From Streptomyces wuyuanensis (GTDB taxonomy: Bacteria; Actinomycetota; Actinomycetes; Streptomycetales; Streptomycetaceae), in the NCBI RefSeq assembly GCF_900103455.1, contig NZ_FNHI01000007.1, positions 186,001-250,000 on the forward strand: a stretch of 64,000 nucleotides of DNA. The letters run 5' to 3'. The notes below the pieces were generated by a model. That model made no database searches. It had not been told where the DNA came from and was given only the letters and a program-made list of their open reading frames with translations. The translations under genes and the position numbers were made by a program. This document shows, piece after piece, positions 17,831 to 26,607 of the stretch. How positions within the stretch are numbered: position 1 is the first letter of the stretch; the number at the start of each line of letters is the position of its first letter.

Positions 17831-19660
17831 GTGCCCGACCGGACCACCCCGTCCAGACGTTCCGTTCTCGCCGCCACCGCCGTCGGTGCCGCGGCCGTAG
17901 CCCTCGCCTCCACCCCCGCACACGCGGGCTCCGCCGACCGCAGGGCCACCCGTGCCCGTCTCCAGCGGCTCATCTCCCGGATGAGTCTGGAGGAGAAGGT
18001 GGGACAGCTCTTCGTGATGCGGGTGTACGGGCACTCCGCCACCGCACCGGACCAGGCCGACATCGACGCCAACCTCAAGGAGATCGGCGTCCGTACCGCT
18101 GCCGAGCTGATCGAGCGTTACCACGTCGGCGGCATCATCTACTTCGTCTGGGCCCACAACACCCGCGACCCACAGCAGATCGCCGAGCTTTCCAACGGCA
18201 TCCAGCGGGCCGGACTCGCCCAGTCCACCCCCATCCCGCTGCTGATCTCCACGGACCAGGAGCACGGCATCGTCGCCCGCGTCGGCAAGCCCGCCACCCT
18301 CGTGCCGGGCGCGATGGCGCTGGGGGCCCACGGATCCCGTTCCGACGCCCGAGAGGCCGCCCGGATCGCTGGCACCGAACTCGCCGCCATGGGCATCCGG
18401 CAGAACTACGCGCCGGTCGCCGACGTCAACGTCAATCCGGCCAACCCGGTCATCGGAGTACGGTCGTTCGGCTCCGACCCGCAGGCCGTGGCCGGGCTGG
18501 TCGCCTCCCAGGTGCGGGGCTACCAGGGTGCCGGGATCGCCGCGACGTCCAAGCACTTCCCGGGACACGGGGACACCGTGTCCGACAGCCACTACTCGCT
18601 GCCGACGATCCACCACACCCGCGAGGAGTGGGGCGAGCTGGACGCCCCGCCGTTCCGGGCCGCCATCGCCGCGGGCATCCGCTCCATCATGACCGCGCAC
18701 ATCGTCGTCCCGGCGCTCGACCCGAGCGAGGACCCGGCCACGCTCTCCCGCCCCATCCTCACGGGGATACTGCGCGAGGAGCTCGGCTACGACGGAGTCG
18801 TCGTCACCGACGCGCTCGACATGGCGGGCGTTCGGCAGAAGTACGGCGACGACCGGGTTCCGGTGCTCGCACTGAAGGCCGGCTGCGACCAGTTGCTGAA
18901 CCCGCCGAACCTGAGCGTCGCCTGGAACGCCGTCCTGCAGGCCGTGCGCAGCGGTGAGCTGACCGAGCAGCGTATCGAGGAATCGATCCTGCGCATCCTG
19001 CTGCTGAAGACCGAACTGGGGCTGTTCCGGAATCCGTTCGTCACCCGCGAGGGCGTGGACCGCACCGTGGGCAAGCGGTCCCATCTGGCAGCCGCCGACC
19101 GGATCGCCCAGGAGACCACCACCCTGCTCGCCGATCCGGCGGGTCTGCTGCCGCTCGCCCGCCGCAGTCACCGCAACGTGCTGGTGGTCGGTGCGGATCC
19201 GGCATCCCCGTCCGGGACCACCGGACCCCCGACCACCACGCTCGCGAAGGCCTTCACCGAACTGGGCTTCACCGCCACGGCGCTGTCCACCGGCATCACC
19301 CCCACGGCCGCCAAGATCGAGGAAGCGGTGGCCGCGACGGCCGGGAAGGACGTCGTGGTCGTCGGCACGTACAACGTCTCGGCGAGCAGTCCGCAGCGGA
19401 CCCTCGTCTCCCGGCTGGCGGCCACCGGCGTCCCGGTGGTCACGGTCGCCATCCGCAATCCGTACGACATCGCACAGCTGACGGACTCCGGTTTCGCGGC
19501 CTCGCTCGCGACGTACAGCTGGACGGACGTCGAACTGCGGGCGGCGGCACGGGTGATCGCGGGCCGGGCCGAACCGGGGGGCCGGCTTCCCGTACCGGTG
19601 CAGCGCGCCGACGACCCGACGCAGGTGCTGTACCCGGTCGGACACGGCCTGGGGTATTAG
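17831..19660 (+). CDS. Secreted beta-N-acetylhexosaminidase, glycoside hydrolase family 3
   Basis: A 609-residue GH3 enzyme. The N-terminus has a twin-arginine signal (SRRSVLAATAVGAAA, cleavage near AHA-G), so the folded protein is exported by Tat. The catalytic N-domain has the NagZ-type signature KHFPGHGDTVSDSHYS, whose His-Asp pair acts as acid/base, and VVTDALDMAGV with the nucleophile Asp. A GH3 C-terminal domain follows (about 400-609), as in longer Streptomyces and Clostridium enzymes. It should remove N-acetylglucosamine from peptidoglycan or chitin fragments outside the cell. The start is the GTG preceded by AAGGAG; the frame stays open from a TTG at 17801, but that would bury the signal peptide. 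Confidence 0.93.
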   Translation: MPDRTTPSRRSVLAATAVGAAAVALASTPAHAGSADRRATRARLQRLISRMSLEEKVGQLFVMRVYGHSATAPDQADIDANLKEIGVRTAAELIERYHVGGIIYFVWAHNTRDPQQIAELSNGIQRAGLAQSTPIPLLISTDQEHGIVARVGKPATLVPGAMALGAHGSRSDAREAARIAGTELAAMGIRQNYAPVADVNVNPANPVIGVRSFGSDPQAVAGLVASQVRGYQGAGIAATSKHFPGHGDTVSDSHYSLPTIHHTREEWGELDAPPFRAAIAAGIRSIMTAHIVVPALDPSEDPATLSRPILTGILREELGYDGVVVTDALDMAGVRQKYGDDRVPVLALKAGCDQLLNPPNLSVAWNAVLQAVRSGELTEQRIEESILRILLLKTELGLFRNPFVTREGVDRTVGKRSHLAAADRIAQETTTLLADPAGLLPLARRSHRNVLVVGADPASPSGTTGPPTTTLAKAFTELGFTATALSTGITPTAAKIEEAVAATAGKDVVVVGTYNVSASSPQRTLVSRLAATGVPVVTVAIRNPYDIAQLTDSGFAASLATYSWTDVELRAAARVIAGRAEPGGRLPVPVQRADDPTQVLYPVGHGLGY

Positions 19661-19772
19661 CGCGGCACTCCGCGCCACCGGCGCACCACCCTCATGCGAC
19701 CGAAAGCCCCCCGCTCCCCTGGCGTGCGCCCGTCCCCGCGGGCCACGCTGGAGCGAGCGAGCAGGGGGATCC

Positions 19773-20390
19773 ATGCGTGTACGGCGTCTCTGGGTGGGTG
19801 TGGCCTGCGCGGTGCTCGTCTCCTGCCGGCCCGCCTCGGGCGACGCCGGGAGCGAGGTCTCCCGGGGGCCCCGGGAGACCTCGGCGACGATGCGGTCCGC
19901 GCACGGGCCGCTGTTCCTCGGTCCGGGAGACTGCAGCGGCCGGGGCCGGGCCGATGTGCGCGAGGTGCCCTGCGCCAGTGAGAAGGCGGTGGCGCGCGTG
20001 ATCGCCCGCCACGACGGACGGCAGGCGGACGGGCCGGCCTGCCCCTCCGTGACGGACTTCGTGCTGCACATCTCGGAGCACCGGCCGGCGTTCGACGAGG
20101 ACGGCGACGGTTCGGTGCCGCGGGGCTACGCCTGCATGCGCAATCTGGAGCCGCCGCACCCCGGCGACCCCGGCGGCGGGGGCGGTCCGCACACGGTCGT
20201 CGGCGACTGCCTCCGCGGCTCCCGCGCGGGGCAGGTGAAGGAGACCGCCTGCGACGGGTCCGGCGGGCGTCGGCCCGAGTTCAGGGTGGCGTCCGCCGTG
20301 GACGAGCGTGCCCAGTGCCCGCCGTCGACGGACCTGTTCGTGGAACTGCCCGCGGGGAAAAAGCCGGTGGGCTGCGCCCGTCGCCTCTGA
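19773..20390 (+). CDS. Putative lipoprotein with an internal duplication
   Basis: A 205-residue protein with a lipoprotein signal: MRVRRLWVGVACAVLVSC, with lipobox LVSC (Cys18). The mature part is two copies of a domain of about 65 residues. Both begin at GDC (GPGDCSGRG, VVGDCLRGS), have a second Cys (VREVPC, VKETAC), then ACPS-TDFVLH and QCPPSTDLFVEL, then a last Cys (GYACMRN, VGCARR). Four Cys per copy probably make two disulfides. I know of similar Streptomyces secreted repeats, but their function is not established. The gene lies between GH3 hexosaminidase and an S37 peptidase, i.e. among extracytoplasmic functions. A weak hairpin (20389-20408) overlaps its stop. Confidence 0.75.
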   Translation: MRVRRLWVGVACAVLVSCRPASGDAGSEVSRGPRETSATMRSAHGPLFLGPGDCSGRGRADVREVPCASEKAVARVIARHDGRQADGPACPSVTDFVLHISEHRPAFDEDGDGSVPRGYACMRNLEPPHPGDPGGGGGPHTVVGDCLRGSRAGQVKETACDGSGGRRPEFRVASAVDERAQCPPSTDLFVELPAGKKPVGCARRL

Positions 20391-20429
20391 CTCGGCGAAT
20401 CCCGAGTCGTCGGCGACGGCCACAGCCCA

Positions 20430-20509
20430 CCGGTCGCGGTGAACGGCTCACGGCCCACCGGTCACGGTTCGCTGGTCCCCGGTCGCGGTGAACTGCCCGC
20501 CGGTCACGG
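20430..20509. repeat. Four imperfect short repeats CCGGTCRCGG
   Basis: CCGGTCGCGG or CCGGTCACGG occurs at 20430, 20458, 20479 and 20500, that is with spacing 28, 21 and 21 bp. Copies one and three continue identically as TGAAC. They fill the convergent gap between the lipoprotein and S37 peptidase genes and reach into the peptidase stop. They look like a small degenerated tandem array without known function. Confidence 0.55.
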
Positions 20510-21958
20510 ACGCAGCGCCGGCTCCCGCTCGATGTCCTGCTGGTCGAGCTTCGTGTCGGGCTTCGTCAGACGCTTCGCCTTGGCCGGGTCCTCCTGGACG
20601 GCGGCCGGGGCGACGCCCGCCCACTCCAGGATCCTGGCGGTGGCCTTCGCCCGCTGGTCCGCCTTCAGACCGGCGACGTTGGCACCGTGGTTGGCACCGG
20701 GAGCGGTGAAGACATAGCTGTCACGGGCGCCCTTGCCGAGCCGGAACGGTTCGGCACCCCACGGGTCGTTCTCGCCGTACACGAACAGCATCTGCCGCGC
20801 GTGGTGGCGGACCCAGCTGTCCACGTCGTCCATCACCCACGGCTTGAAGCGCATGGGGATGTCGCGCGGCACGAAGTTGCGCGGCGCCTGGTACCCGTAG
20901 CGGCTCAGGCCCTTGAGGTGGGGCAGCTCGATGGCCGGAGCGCCCAGCTCGGTGCCCGCCTGGTAGTAGTACGGCGTGTACGGCTCCAGGCCCTGGTCGG
21001 TGTAGAAGGAGAAGCCGGAGATCGCGTCGACGCTGTCCCAGATCTCCTGGTCCGAGGCGGTGGCGGCGGCCGGGATCGACTCGCAGTCGGCGGCCAGGCT
21101 GTACTGCCAGAACGCCCAGGTGTAGTCGAGGACCACGGCCTCGAAGGCCTTGTCGAGCGAGCCGATCGTCTTGAAGGTGTAGCCGTTGTCGGCCGCGTAC
21201 TTGGTGTACAGCGCCTCCAGCGCATCACGGCGCACGAGCGCCTCGCGCTGCACCGCGTTCAGCCTGTCGCGGCACTCGGCGGTGCCGACCTTCTCGAAGA
21301 ACCGGTCGTAGGCGGAGTCCTCGTTGTTGTTCACGTCGTTCGGGGCGACGTAGGCGACGACACCGTCCATGTCCCGCGGGTAGAAGCGCTCGTAGTACGT
21401 GGCGGTCATGCCGCCCTTCGAGCCGCCCGTGGCGATCCACTTCTTGCCGTAGATCTTCTTCAGCGCGGTGAAGACGCGGTGCTGGTCGCTGGCGGCCTGC
21501 CAGATGTCGAGCTTGGACCAGTCGGCCGGGTCGGGCCGCGACGGGCTGAAGTACCGGTACTCCAGGTCCACCTGGTTGCCGTCGACGATCTGGGTGGGCT
21601 CACGCCGGCGCGGGGTCGTACCGACGTTGTAGCCGCTGGTGTAGAAGACGGTCGGCCGGCTGGTGTCCTTGTGCAGCACGGTGATGCGCTGCTTGAACGT
21701 GCCCTTGGACGGGCGCCGGTGATCGACCGGCTGGGTGTAGTTGAGGACGAAGTACCGGTAGCCGGTGTACGGCTTCTCCTCGATGAGGCTCATCCCCGGG
21801 ATCGCGAGGATCCGGTCCTTGATGTCCTGGGACGTGACGCCCTTGGACGCCGCGGGTGAGCCGATGGCGGGTTCGGCGGCGGTGGCCGCGCTCGCCGTCG
21901 TCCCGGCGCCGCCTATGAGCACCACGAGCGACAGCAGCCATCTCAGTGTTTTCCGCAT
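20504..21958 (-). CDS. Secreted prolyl tri/tetrapeptidyl aminopeptidase, peptidase family S37 (PS-10)
   Basis: A 484-residue exported serine peptidase. A Sec signal (MRKTLRWLLSLVVLIGG, cleavage near ASA) is followed by an alpha/beta-hydrolase domain. TGGSKGGMTATYYERF carries the nucleophile Ser; FVYGENDPWGAEPF and APGANHGANVAG provide the Asp and His of the triad. The family (Streptomyces PS-10 / S37) removes tri- or tetrapeptides ending in proline from secreted protein substrates. I chose the ATG at 21958, which is 9 nt after GGGGAG; an in-frame GTG at 21964 is too close to it. The gene converges on the lipoprotein gene. Confidence 0.9.
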   Translation of the reverse strand: MRKTLRWLLSLVVLIGGAGTTASAATAAEPAIGSPAASKGVTSQDIKDRILAIPGMSLIEEKPYTGYRYFVLNYTQPVDHRRPSKGTFKQRITVLHKDTSRPTVFYTSGYNVGTTPRRREPTQIVDGNQVDLEYRYFSPSRPDPADWSKLDIWQAASDQHRVFTALKKIYGKKWIATGGSKGGMTATYYERFYPRDMDGVVAYVAPNDVNNNEDSAYDRFFEKVGTAECRDRLNAVQREALVRRDALEALYTKYAADNGYTFKTIGSLDKAFEAVVLDYTWAFWQYSLAADCESIPAAATASDQEIWDSVDAISGFSFYTDQGLEPYTPYYYQAGTELGAPAIELPHLKGLSRYGYQAPRNFVPRDIPMRFKPWVMDDVDSWVRHHARQMLFVYGENDPWGAEPFRLGKGARDSYVFTAPGANHGANVAGLKADQRAKATARILEWAGVAPAAVQEDPAKAKRLTKPDTKLDQQDIEREPALRP

Positions 21959-22058
21959 GCACACACTCCCCTTGGTTCACAGCGGTCGCGGTGAACCTAG
22001 CGGGGGCAATGCTCATATGGCCAGGGTGAGTTGAACGGGAGTACGGAAACCGGCACTC

Positions 22059-22439
22059 TCAGCAGAGGATCCAGCCGGTCGAGGCCCGCTTTCCGGCGAC
22101 GGCACCCGACACCCGGACGCAGCGGTTGAGGGCGTGCACGGTGACGGGCCCCGCCTGCCGGGTGAACCGCCCCTTGTCGACGGCCGCGCGCCCGCCGCGC
22201 GGCTGGAGGGACACCGACATCGACCGTACGGCGCCGGGCCGTTTGGCCACGGTGAGGGCGCAGACGTACTGCCGCTTCTTGTAGATGCGCAGTTCTCCCG
22301 TCGAGAACCCGACCGCCTTCGCCGGACGACCGGAGCAGACGGATGCGGCCTCCGCCCGCTGGACCGCCGGTCCCGTCACGGACACGGCACCGACGACCGT
22401 GAGCACAGTGAGTACGCGCCTCAGCAGCTTCCCGAACAC
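22059..22439 (-). CDS. Small secreted protein with four cysteines
   Basis: A 126-residue protein of unknown function. It has a Sec signal (LLRRVLTVLTVVGAVSV, cleavage near AEA-A), leaving about 93 residues with four Cys (ASVCSGR, QYVCALT, LNRCVRV and the final ILC). It is basic and beta-rich. The GTG start is preceded by GGAGGGGA. Unlike most genes here it has no operon partner, and is 102 bp upstream of the S37 peptidase on the same strand, so the two could be cotranscribed. I do not recognise the family. Confidence 0.7.
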   Translation of the reverse strand: MFGKLLRRVLTVLTVVGAVSVTGPAVQRAEAASVCSGRPAKAVGFSTGELRIYKKRQYVCALTVAKRPGAVRSMSVSLQPRGGRAAVDKGRFTRQAGPVTVHALNRCVRVSGAVAGKRASTGWILC

Positions 22440-22590
22440 GCTTGCTCCCCTCCCGCACCAAGCCGTACTGACGTACGACGCAGCCGGGGCCCGGACGGTT
22501 GCCGTCCGGGCCCCGGCGAGCGGGATCGGCCACGGGAGCCGGCGAGATCCGGGCCGCCCGGAGCGACTCACCCACGGCCGGGGGGCGGCT

Positions 22591-22655
22591 CCGCTCACGA
22601 CCGGCCGCTCAGGACCCGGCCGGGCCGTACCGCTCACGACCGGCCGCTCAGGACC
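22591..22655. repeat. 26-bp direct repeat at the end of the ABC transporter gene
   Basis: The sequence CCGCTCACGACCGGCCGCTC plus AGGACC occurs at 22591-22616 and again, identically, at 22630-22655 (period 39 bp). The second copy contains the stop codon of the ABC transporter (22648-22650). A recent local duplication that may have moved the 3' boundary of the transcript. Confidence 0.7.
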
Positions 22656-25600
22656 GGGCGGGGGCGGGCGCCTCCTCGCCGATGAAGGTCCGCCACAGTG
22701 CCGCGTACTGCCCGTCCCGCGCGAGCAGTTGGTCGTGCGTGCCGTCCTCGACCACCCTGCCGTGGGCCATGACGACCACCCGGTCCGCGCGGGCGGCGGT
22801 GGTAAGGCGGTGCGCGACGACCAGGGTGGTGCGGCGGCCGGTGAGCCGGTCGGTGGCGTGGTTCACCTGCGCCTCGGTGGCCAGGTCGAGCGCGGCGGTC
22901 GCCTCGTCGAGCAGCAGTACGTCCGGGTCGACCAGTTCGGCCCGGGCCAGGGCGATGAGCTGGCGCTGGCCGGCGGAGAGATTGCGGCCGCGTTCGGCGA
23001 CCTCGTGGAGGTAGCCGCCCTCCAGGGTGGCGATCATGTCGTGGGCGCCGACCGCACGGGCGGCGGCCTCCACCTCCGCGTCGCTCGCTCCCGGACGCCC
23101 GTAGGCGATGGCGTCACGGACCGTGCCGGAGAAGAGGTACGCCTCCTGCGGCACGACCCCGAGCCGGTGCCGGTAGGCGGTGAGGTCCAGGTCGCGCAGG
23201 TCGGTGCCGTCGACGGTGACGCGTCCGCTCGTCGGGTCGTAGAACCGCGCCACCAGCTTGACCAGTGTGGACTTGCCCGCGCCCGTCTCGCCGACGAACG
23301 CGACCGTCTGTCCCGCGGGGATCCGCAGGTCGACGCCGGCGAGCGCCGTCTCCCCACCGCCCGCGCCGCCCCCGGCGCCTTCGCCCGCGTCGCCCCCGTA
23401 CGCGAAGGAGACGTTCTCGAAGGCGATGTCACCGCGCAGCGAGAGCACGTCCAGGGGCTCGCGTGACTGCTTCGTGGATGTCGGCTCCCGCAGCAGTTCC
23501 TGGATCCGGCCGAGCGACACGGTGGCCTGCTGGTAGCCGTCGAAGACCTGGGACAGCTGCTGCACCGGGGCGAAGAACAGGTCGATGTAGAGCAGATAGG
23601 CGACGAGCGCGCCCGTGGTGAGCGTGCCCGCCTCGATCCGGCCCGCACCCACGATCAGCACGGCCGCCACGGCGACGGAGGACAGCAGTTGCACGAAGGG
23701 GAAGTACACGGAGATCAGCCACTGGCCGCGCACCCGCGCCTCGCGGTAGCTCTCGCTGCGCTCGGCGAACCGCCGGTTCCCGGACCCCTCGCGGCGGAAC
23801 GCCTGCAGGATGCGCAGTCCGCTCACCGATTCCTGGAGGTCGGCGTTGACGACGCTGATCCGCTCGCGTGCGAGCTCGTACGCCTTCACCGACCGGCGGC
23901 GGAAGAAGTACGTGCCGACGATCAGGACGGGCAGTGTCGCGAAGACCACCAGGGCCAGCTCGAGGTCGAGCGCGACGAGGGCGACCATGATTCCGAAGAA
24001 GGTGACGACGGAGACGAACGCGGTGACCAGACCGGTCTGCAGGAAGGTCGAGAGCGCGTCGACGTCCGTGGTCATCCGGGTCATGATCCGGCCGGTCAGC
24101 TCGCGCTCGTAGTAGTCGAGGCCGAGCCGCTGGAGCTGGGCGAAGATCTTGAGCCGCAGGGCGTAGAGGATCCGTTCGCCCGTACGTCCCGTCATCCGCA
24201 TGGCGCCGATCTGGCCGGCCCACTGGACGAGCACGGTCAGCAGCGCCAGGGCGGAGGCGACCCAGACCGCGGTCATCACGGCCTGCTCGACACCCTCGTC
24301 GATGCCGTGCCTGATCAGCACCGGCAGCAGCAGACCCATACCCGCGTCGACGGCGACGAGCAGCAGGCTGAAGAGCAGCGGCAGCCCGAAGCCGCGCAGC
24401 AGCCTGCGCAGGTCGTAGGTGTCCTCCGGGGTCACCGCGCGGACCTCGTCGACCTGCGGGGTGTCGTCGGCCGGAGGCAGCGCCGCGACCTGGGCGAGGA
24501 GTTCAGGGGTGGCGCCCGCCGCCTCGTCCTCTTCCTCCTCTTCCTTGCGGACCCACAGCGGGGGCGTGATGCCCCGCTCGGCGTCGAACTCGGCGTCCAT
24601 CTCGGCGCGGAGGGTGCGGTCCTCCGGGATCTCGACGGGGAGGCTGTGGCCCGGGGAGACCCCGCCCATCTCGTCGGGGTCGGTGAGCAGGCGCCGGTAC
24701 AGCGCGGACCGTTCCTGCAGTTCCTCGTGGGTGCCGATGTCGGCGAGCCGGCCGCCGTCGAGGACGGCGATGCGGTCGGCGAGACCCAGGGTGGACCGGC
24801 GGTGGGCGATCAGCAGGGTGGTGCGCCCGGCCATCACCCCGCGCAGGGCCTCGTGGATCTCGTGCTCGACCCGGGCGTCGACGGCGGAGGTGGCGTCGTC
24901 GAGGAGCAGCAGCCGGGGGTCGGCGAGGATCGCGCGGGCGAGGGCGATCCGCTGGCGCTGGCCGCCGGACAGGGTGAGCCCCTGCTCGCCGACCTTGGTG
25001 TCGTAACCGTTCGGCAGCTCACTGATGAAACGGTCCGCCTGTGCCGTTCGCGCGGCCTCGGCGATCTCCTCGTCCGTCGCGTCGGGCTTTCCGAAGGCGA
25101 TGTTGGAGCGGACGGTGTCGGAGAACAGGAAACTGTCCTCCGGTACGAGCCCGACGGCGGCCCGCAGCGACTCCAGGGTGAGCTCGCGGACATCGTGGCC
25201 GCCGACGAGGACCGCGCCGTGCGTGACGTCGTAGAAGCGCGGCAGCAGCAGCGAGACGGTGGACTTGCCGCTGCCCGAGGAACCGACGACGGCGACGGTC
25301 TCACCGGGCCGGATCTCCAGGGAGAAGCCGTCGAGGACGCGCCGGGCACCCTCCCCGTCGCCGTAGGAGAAGCCGACGTCGTCGAACTCGACGGTCGCCG
25401 GCGCGTCGGCCGGGAGCTCCTTGGTGCCGTCCCCGATCGCCGGCTCGGTGTCGATCAGCTCCAGGACCCGCTCGACGCCGGCCCTCGCCTGCTGGCCCAC
25501 GGTCAGCACCATGGCCAGCATCCGCACGGGTCCGACGAGCTGCGCGAGGTAGGTCGAGAAGGCGACGAAGGTACCGAGGGTGATCTGTCCGCGCGTGGCG

Positions 25601-26400
25601 AGCCATCCGCCGACCGCCAGCATCGCCACCTGCCCCAGCGCGGGCACGGCCTGGAGGGCCGGGGTGTAGATCGCGTTCAGCCTGACCGTGCGCAGCCGCC
25701 CGGCGAAGAGCGTGCGGCTGACGTCCCTGAGCTTGCCGGTCTCCTGGTCCTCCTGGCCGAAGCCCTTGACGACCCGCACTCCGGAGACGGCACCGTCGAC
25801 GACCCCGGCGACGGCTGCCGCCTGCTGCTGCGCGTACCAGGTGGCGGGGTGGAGCCTGACCCGGCTGCGTCTGGCGATGAACCAGAGGGCGGGGGCGACG
25901 GCCAGTGCCACCAGGGTGAGCGGCGGCGACAGCCAGGCCATGACGCCGAGGGACACGAAGAAGAGCACGAAGTTCCCGATGGTCATCGGGAGCATGAAGA
26001 GCAGGCCCTGGATCAGCTGGAGGTCGCTGGTGGCGCGGCCGACGACCTGGCCCGTGGACAGCTCGTCCTGGCGGCGCCCGTCGAGCCGGCTGATCGTCCG
26101 GAACATGTCGGTGCGCAGGTCGTGCTGGACGTCGAGGGCCAGCCGCCCGCCGTAGTAGCGGCGTACGTAGGTGAGCACGTAGACGATGACCGCCGCGCCG
26201 ATCAGCAGTCCCGTCCAGACGGCCAGTGACCGTGAGTGATCGCCGATGACGTCGTCGATCACGACTTTGGTGATCAGCGGGACGATGGCCATGACCGCCA
26301 TGCCGGCCAGTGACGAGCCCAGTGCGAGCACGACGTTCCGCCGGTACCGCCAGGCGTAACCGGTCAGTCTCCGTGCCCACGATCGCTCTGCCGCCGCCAC
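22648..26400 (-). CDS. Single-chain ABC exporter with two TMD-NBD modules
   Basis: A 1,250-residue protein with two complete exporter half-units in one chain. Module 1 (about 1-600) has six membrane helices, Walker A GSSGSGKST, signature LSGGQRQRIALARAI and Walker B LLLLDDATSAVD. A charged linker (about 600-690, rich in Glu) follows. Module 2 (about 690-1250) has six helices, Walker A GETGAGKST, signature LSAGQRQLIALARA and Walker B VLLLDEATAALD. The catalytic Glu after Walker B is Asp in module 1, so one ATP site is degenerate, as in asymmetric heterodimeric exporters. The start is the GTG at 26400, 6 nt after GGGGAGG. An ATG 63 nt upstream (26463) has no ribosome site. The substrate is unknown; drugs, lipids or peptides are typical. 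Confidence 0.9.
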   Translation of the reverse strand: MAAAERSWARRLTGYAWRYRRNVVLALGSSLAGMAVMAIVPLITKVVIDDVIGDHSRSLAVWTGLLIGAAVIVYVLTYVRRYYGGRLALDVQHDLRTDMFRTISRLDGRRQDELSTGQVVGRATSDLQLIQGLLFMLPMTIGNFVLFFVSLGVMAWLSPPLTLVALAVAPALWFIARRSRVRLHPATWYAQQQAAAVAGVVDGAVSGVRVVKGFGQEDQETGKLRDVSRTLFAGRLRTVRLNAIYTPALQAVPALGQVAMLAVGGWLATRGQITLGTFVAFSTYLAQLVGPVRMLAMVLTVGQQARAGVERVLELIDTEPAIGDGTKELPADAPATVEFDDVGFSYGDGEGARRVLDGFSLEIRPGETVAVVGSSGSGKSTVSLLLPRFYDVTHGAVLVGGHDVRELTLESLRAAVGLVPEDSFLFSDTVRSNIAFGKPDATDEEIAEAARTAQADRFISELPNGYDTKVGEQGLTLSGGQRQRIALARAILADPRLLLLDDATSAVDARVEHEIHEALRGVMAGRTTLLIAHRRSTLGLADRIAVLDGGRLADIGTHEELQERSALYRRLLTDPDEMGGVSPGHSLPVEIPEDRTLRAEMDAEFDAERGITPPLWVRKEEEEEDEAAGATPELLAQVAALPPADDTPQVDEVRAVTPEDTYDLRRLLRGFGLPLLFSLLLVAVDAGMGLLLPVLIRHGIDEGVEQAVMTAVWVASALALLTVLVQWAGQIGAMRMTGRTGERILYALRLKIFAQLQRLGLDYYERELTGRIMTRMTTDVDALSTFLQTGLVTAFVSVVTFFGIMVALVALDLELALVVFATLPVLIVGTYFFRRRSVKAYELARERISVVNADLQESVSGLRILQAFRREGSGNRRFAERSESYREARVRGQWLISVYFPFVQLLSSVAVAAVLIVGAGRIEAGTLTTGALVAYLLYIDLFFAPVQQLSQVFDGYQQATVSLGRIQELLREPTSTKQSREPLDVLSLRGDIAFENVSFAYGGDAGEGAGGGAGGGETALAGVDLRIPAGQTVAFVGETGAGKSTLVKLVARFYDPTSGRVTVDGTDLRDLDLTAYRHRLGVVPQEAYLFSGTVRDAIAYGRPGASDAEVEAAARAVGAHDMIATLEGGYLHEVAERGRNLSAGQRQLIALARAELVDPDVLLLDEATAALDLATEAQVNHATDRLTGRRTTLVVAHRLTTAARADRVVVMAHGRVVEDGTHDQLLARDGQYAALWRTFIGEEAPAPARS

Positions 26401-26488
26401 CAGCTGCCTCCCCGTCGTCCTGTTCTGCCGGAAGGCACCAACGCGGGCCGGGCGCGATTTCATCCCGCCGCGACACGGCCGGACGAAA

Positions 26489-26522
26489 GAACGGTCCCTG
26501 GTCCTAGGACCGGGGACCGTTC
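26489..26522 (-). terminator. Terminator after the beta-lactamase-fold gene
   Basis: GAACGGTCCC (26489-26498) pairs with GGGACCGTTC (26513-26522), and the stem continues as GGTCC/GGACC around a TA centre, with one mismatched pair. On the minus strand it runs into TTTCG. It lies 86 bp after the stop at 26608 and 89 bp before the ABC transporter start, so the two genes are separate units. Confidence 0.75.
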
Positions 26523-26607
26523 TCGCGGACTCGCGGACTCGCGGGCCGATGCGGGCGCGGCCGTCGGGCTCACGCGCCGTGCGGGCCGCCGCCCGTGGCC
26601 CGGGCCG

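Noticed and set aside
17777..20071. A 764-codon minus-strand frame across the GH3 gene
   Set aside because: Antisense shadow of a clear GH3 enzyme; composition (Gly, Arg, Asp rich) is not protein-like and no ribosome site is present.
23689..26229. An 846-codon plus-strand frame across the ABC exporter
   Set aside because: Antisense of Walker and signature motifs; no family features.
26401..26463. ABC exporter start at the ATG 26463
   Set aside because: No ribosome site there; GTG 26400 has GGGGAGG at ideal distance. It remains a possibility.
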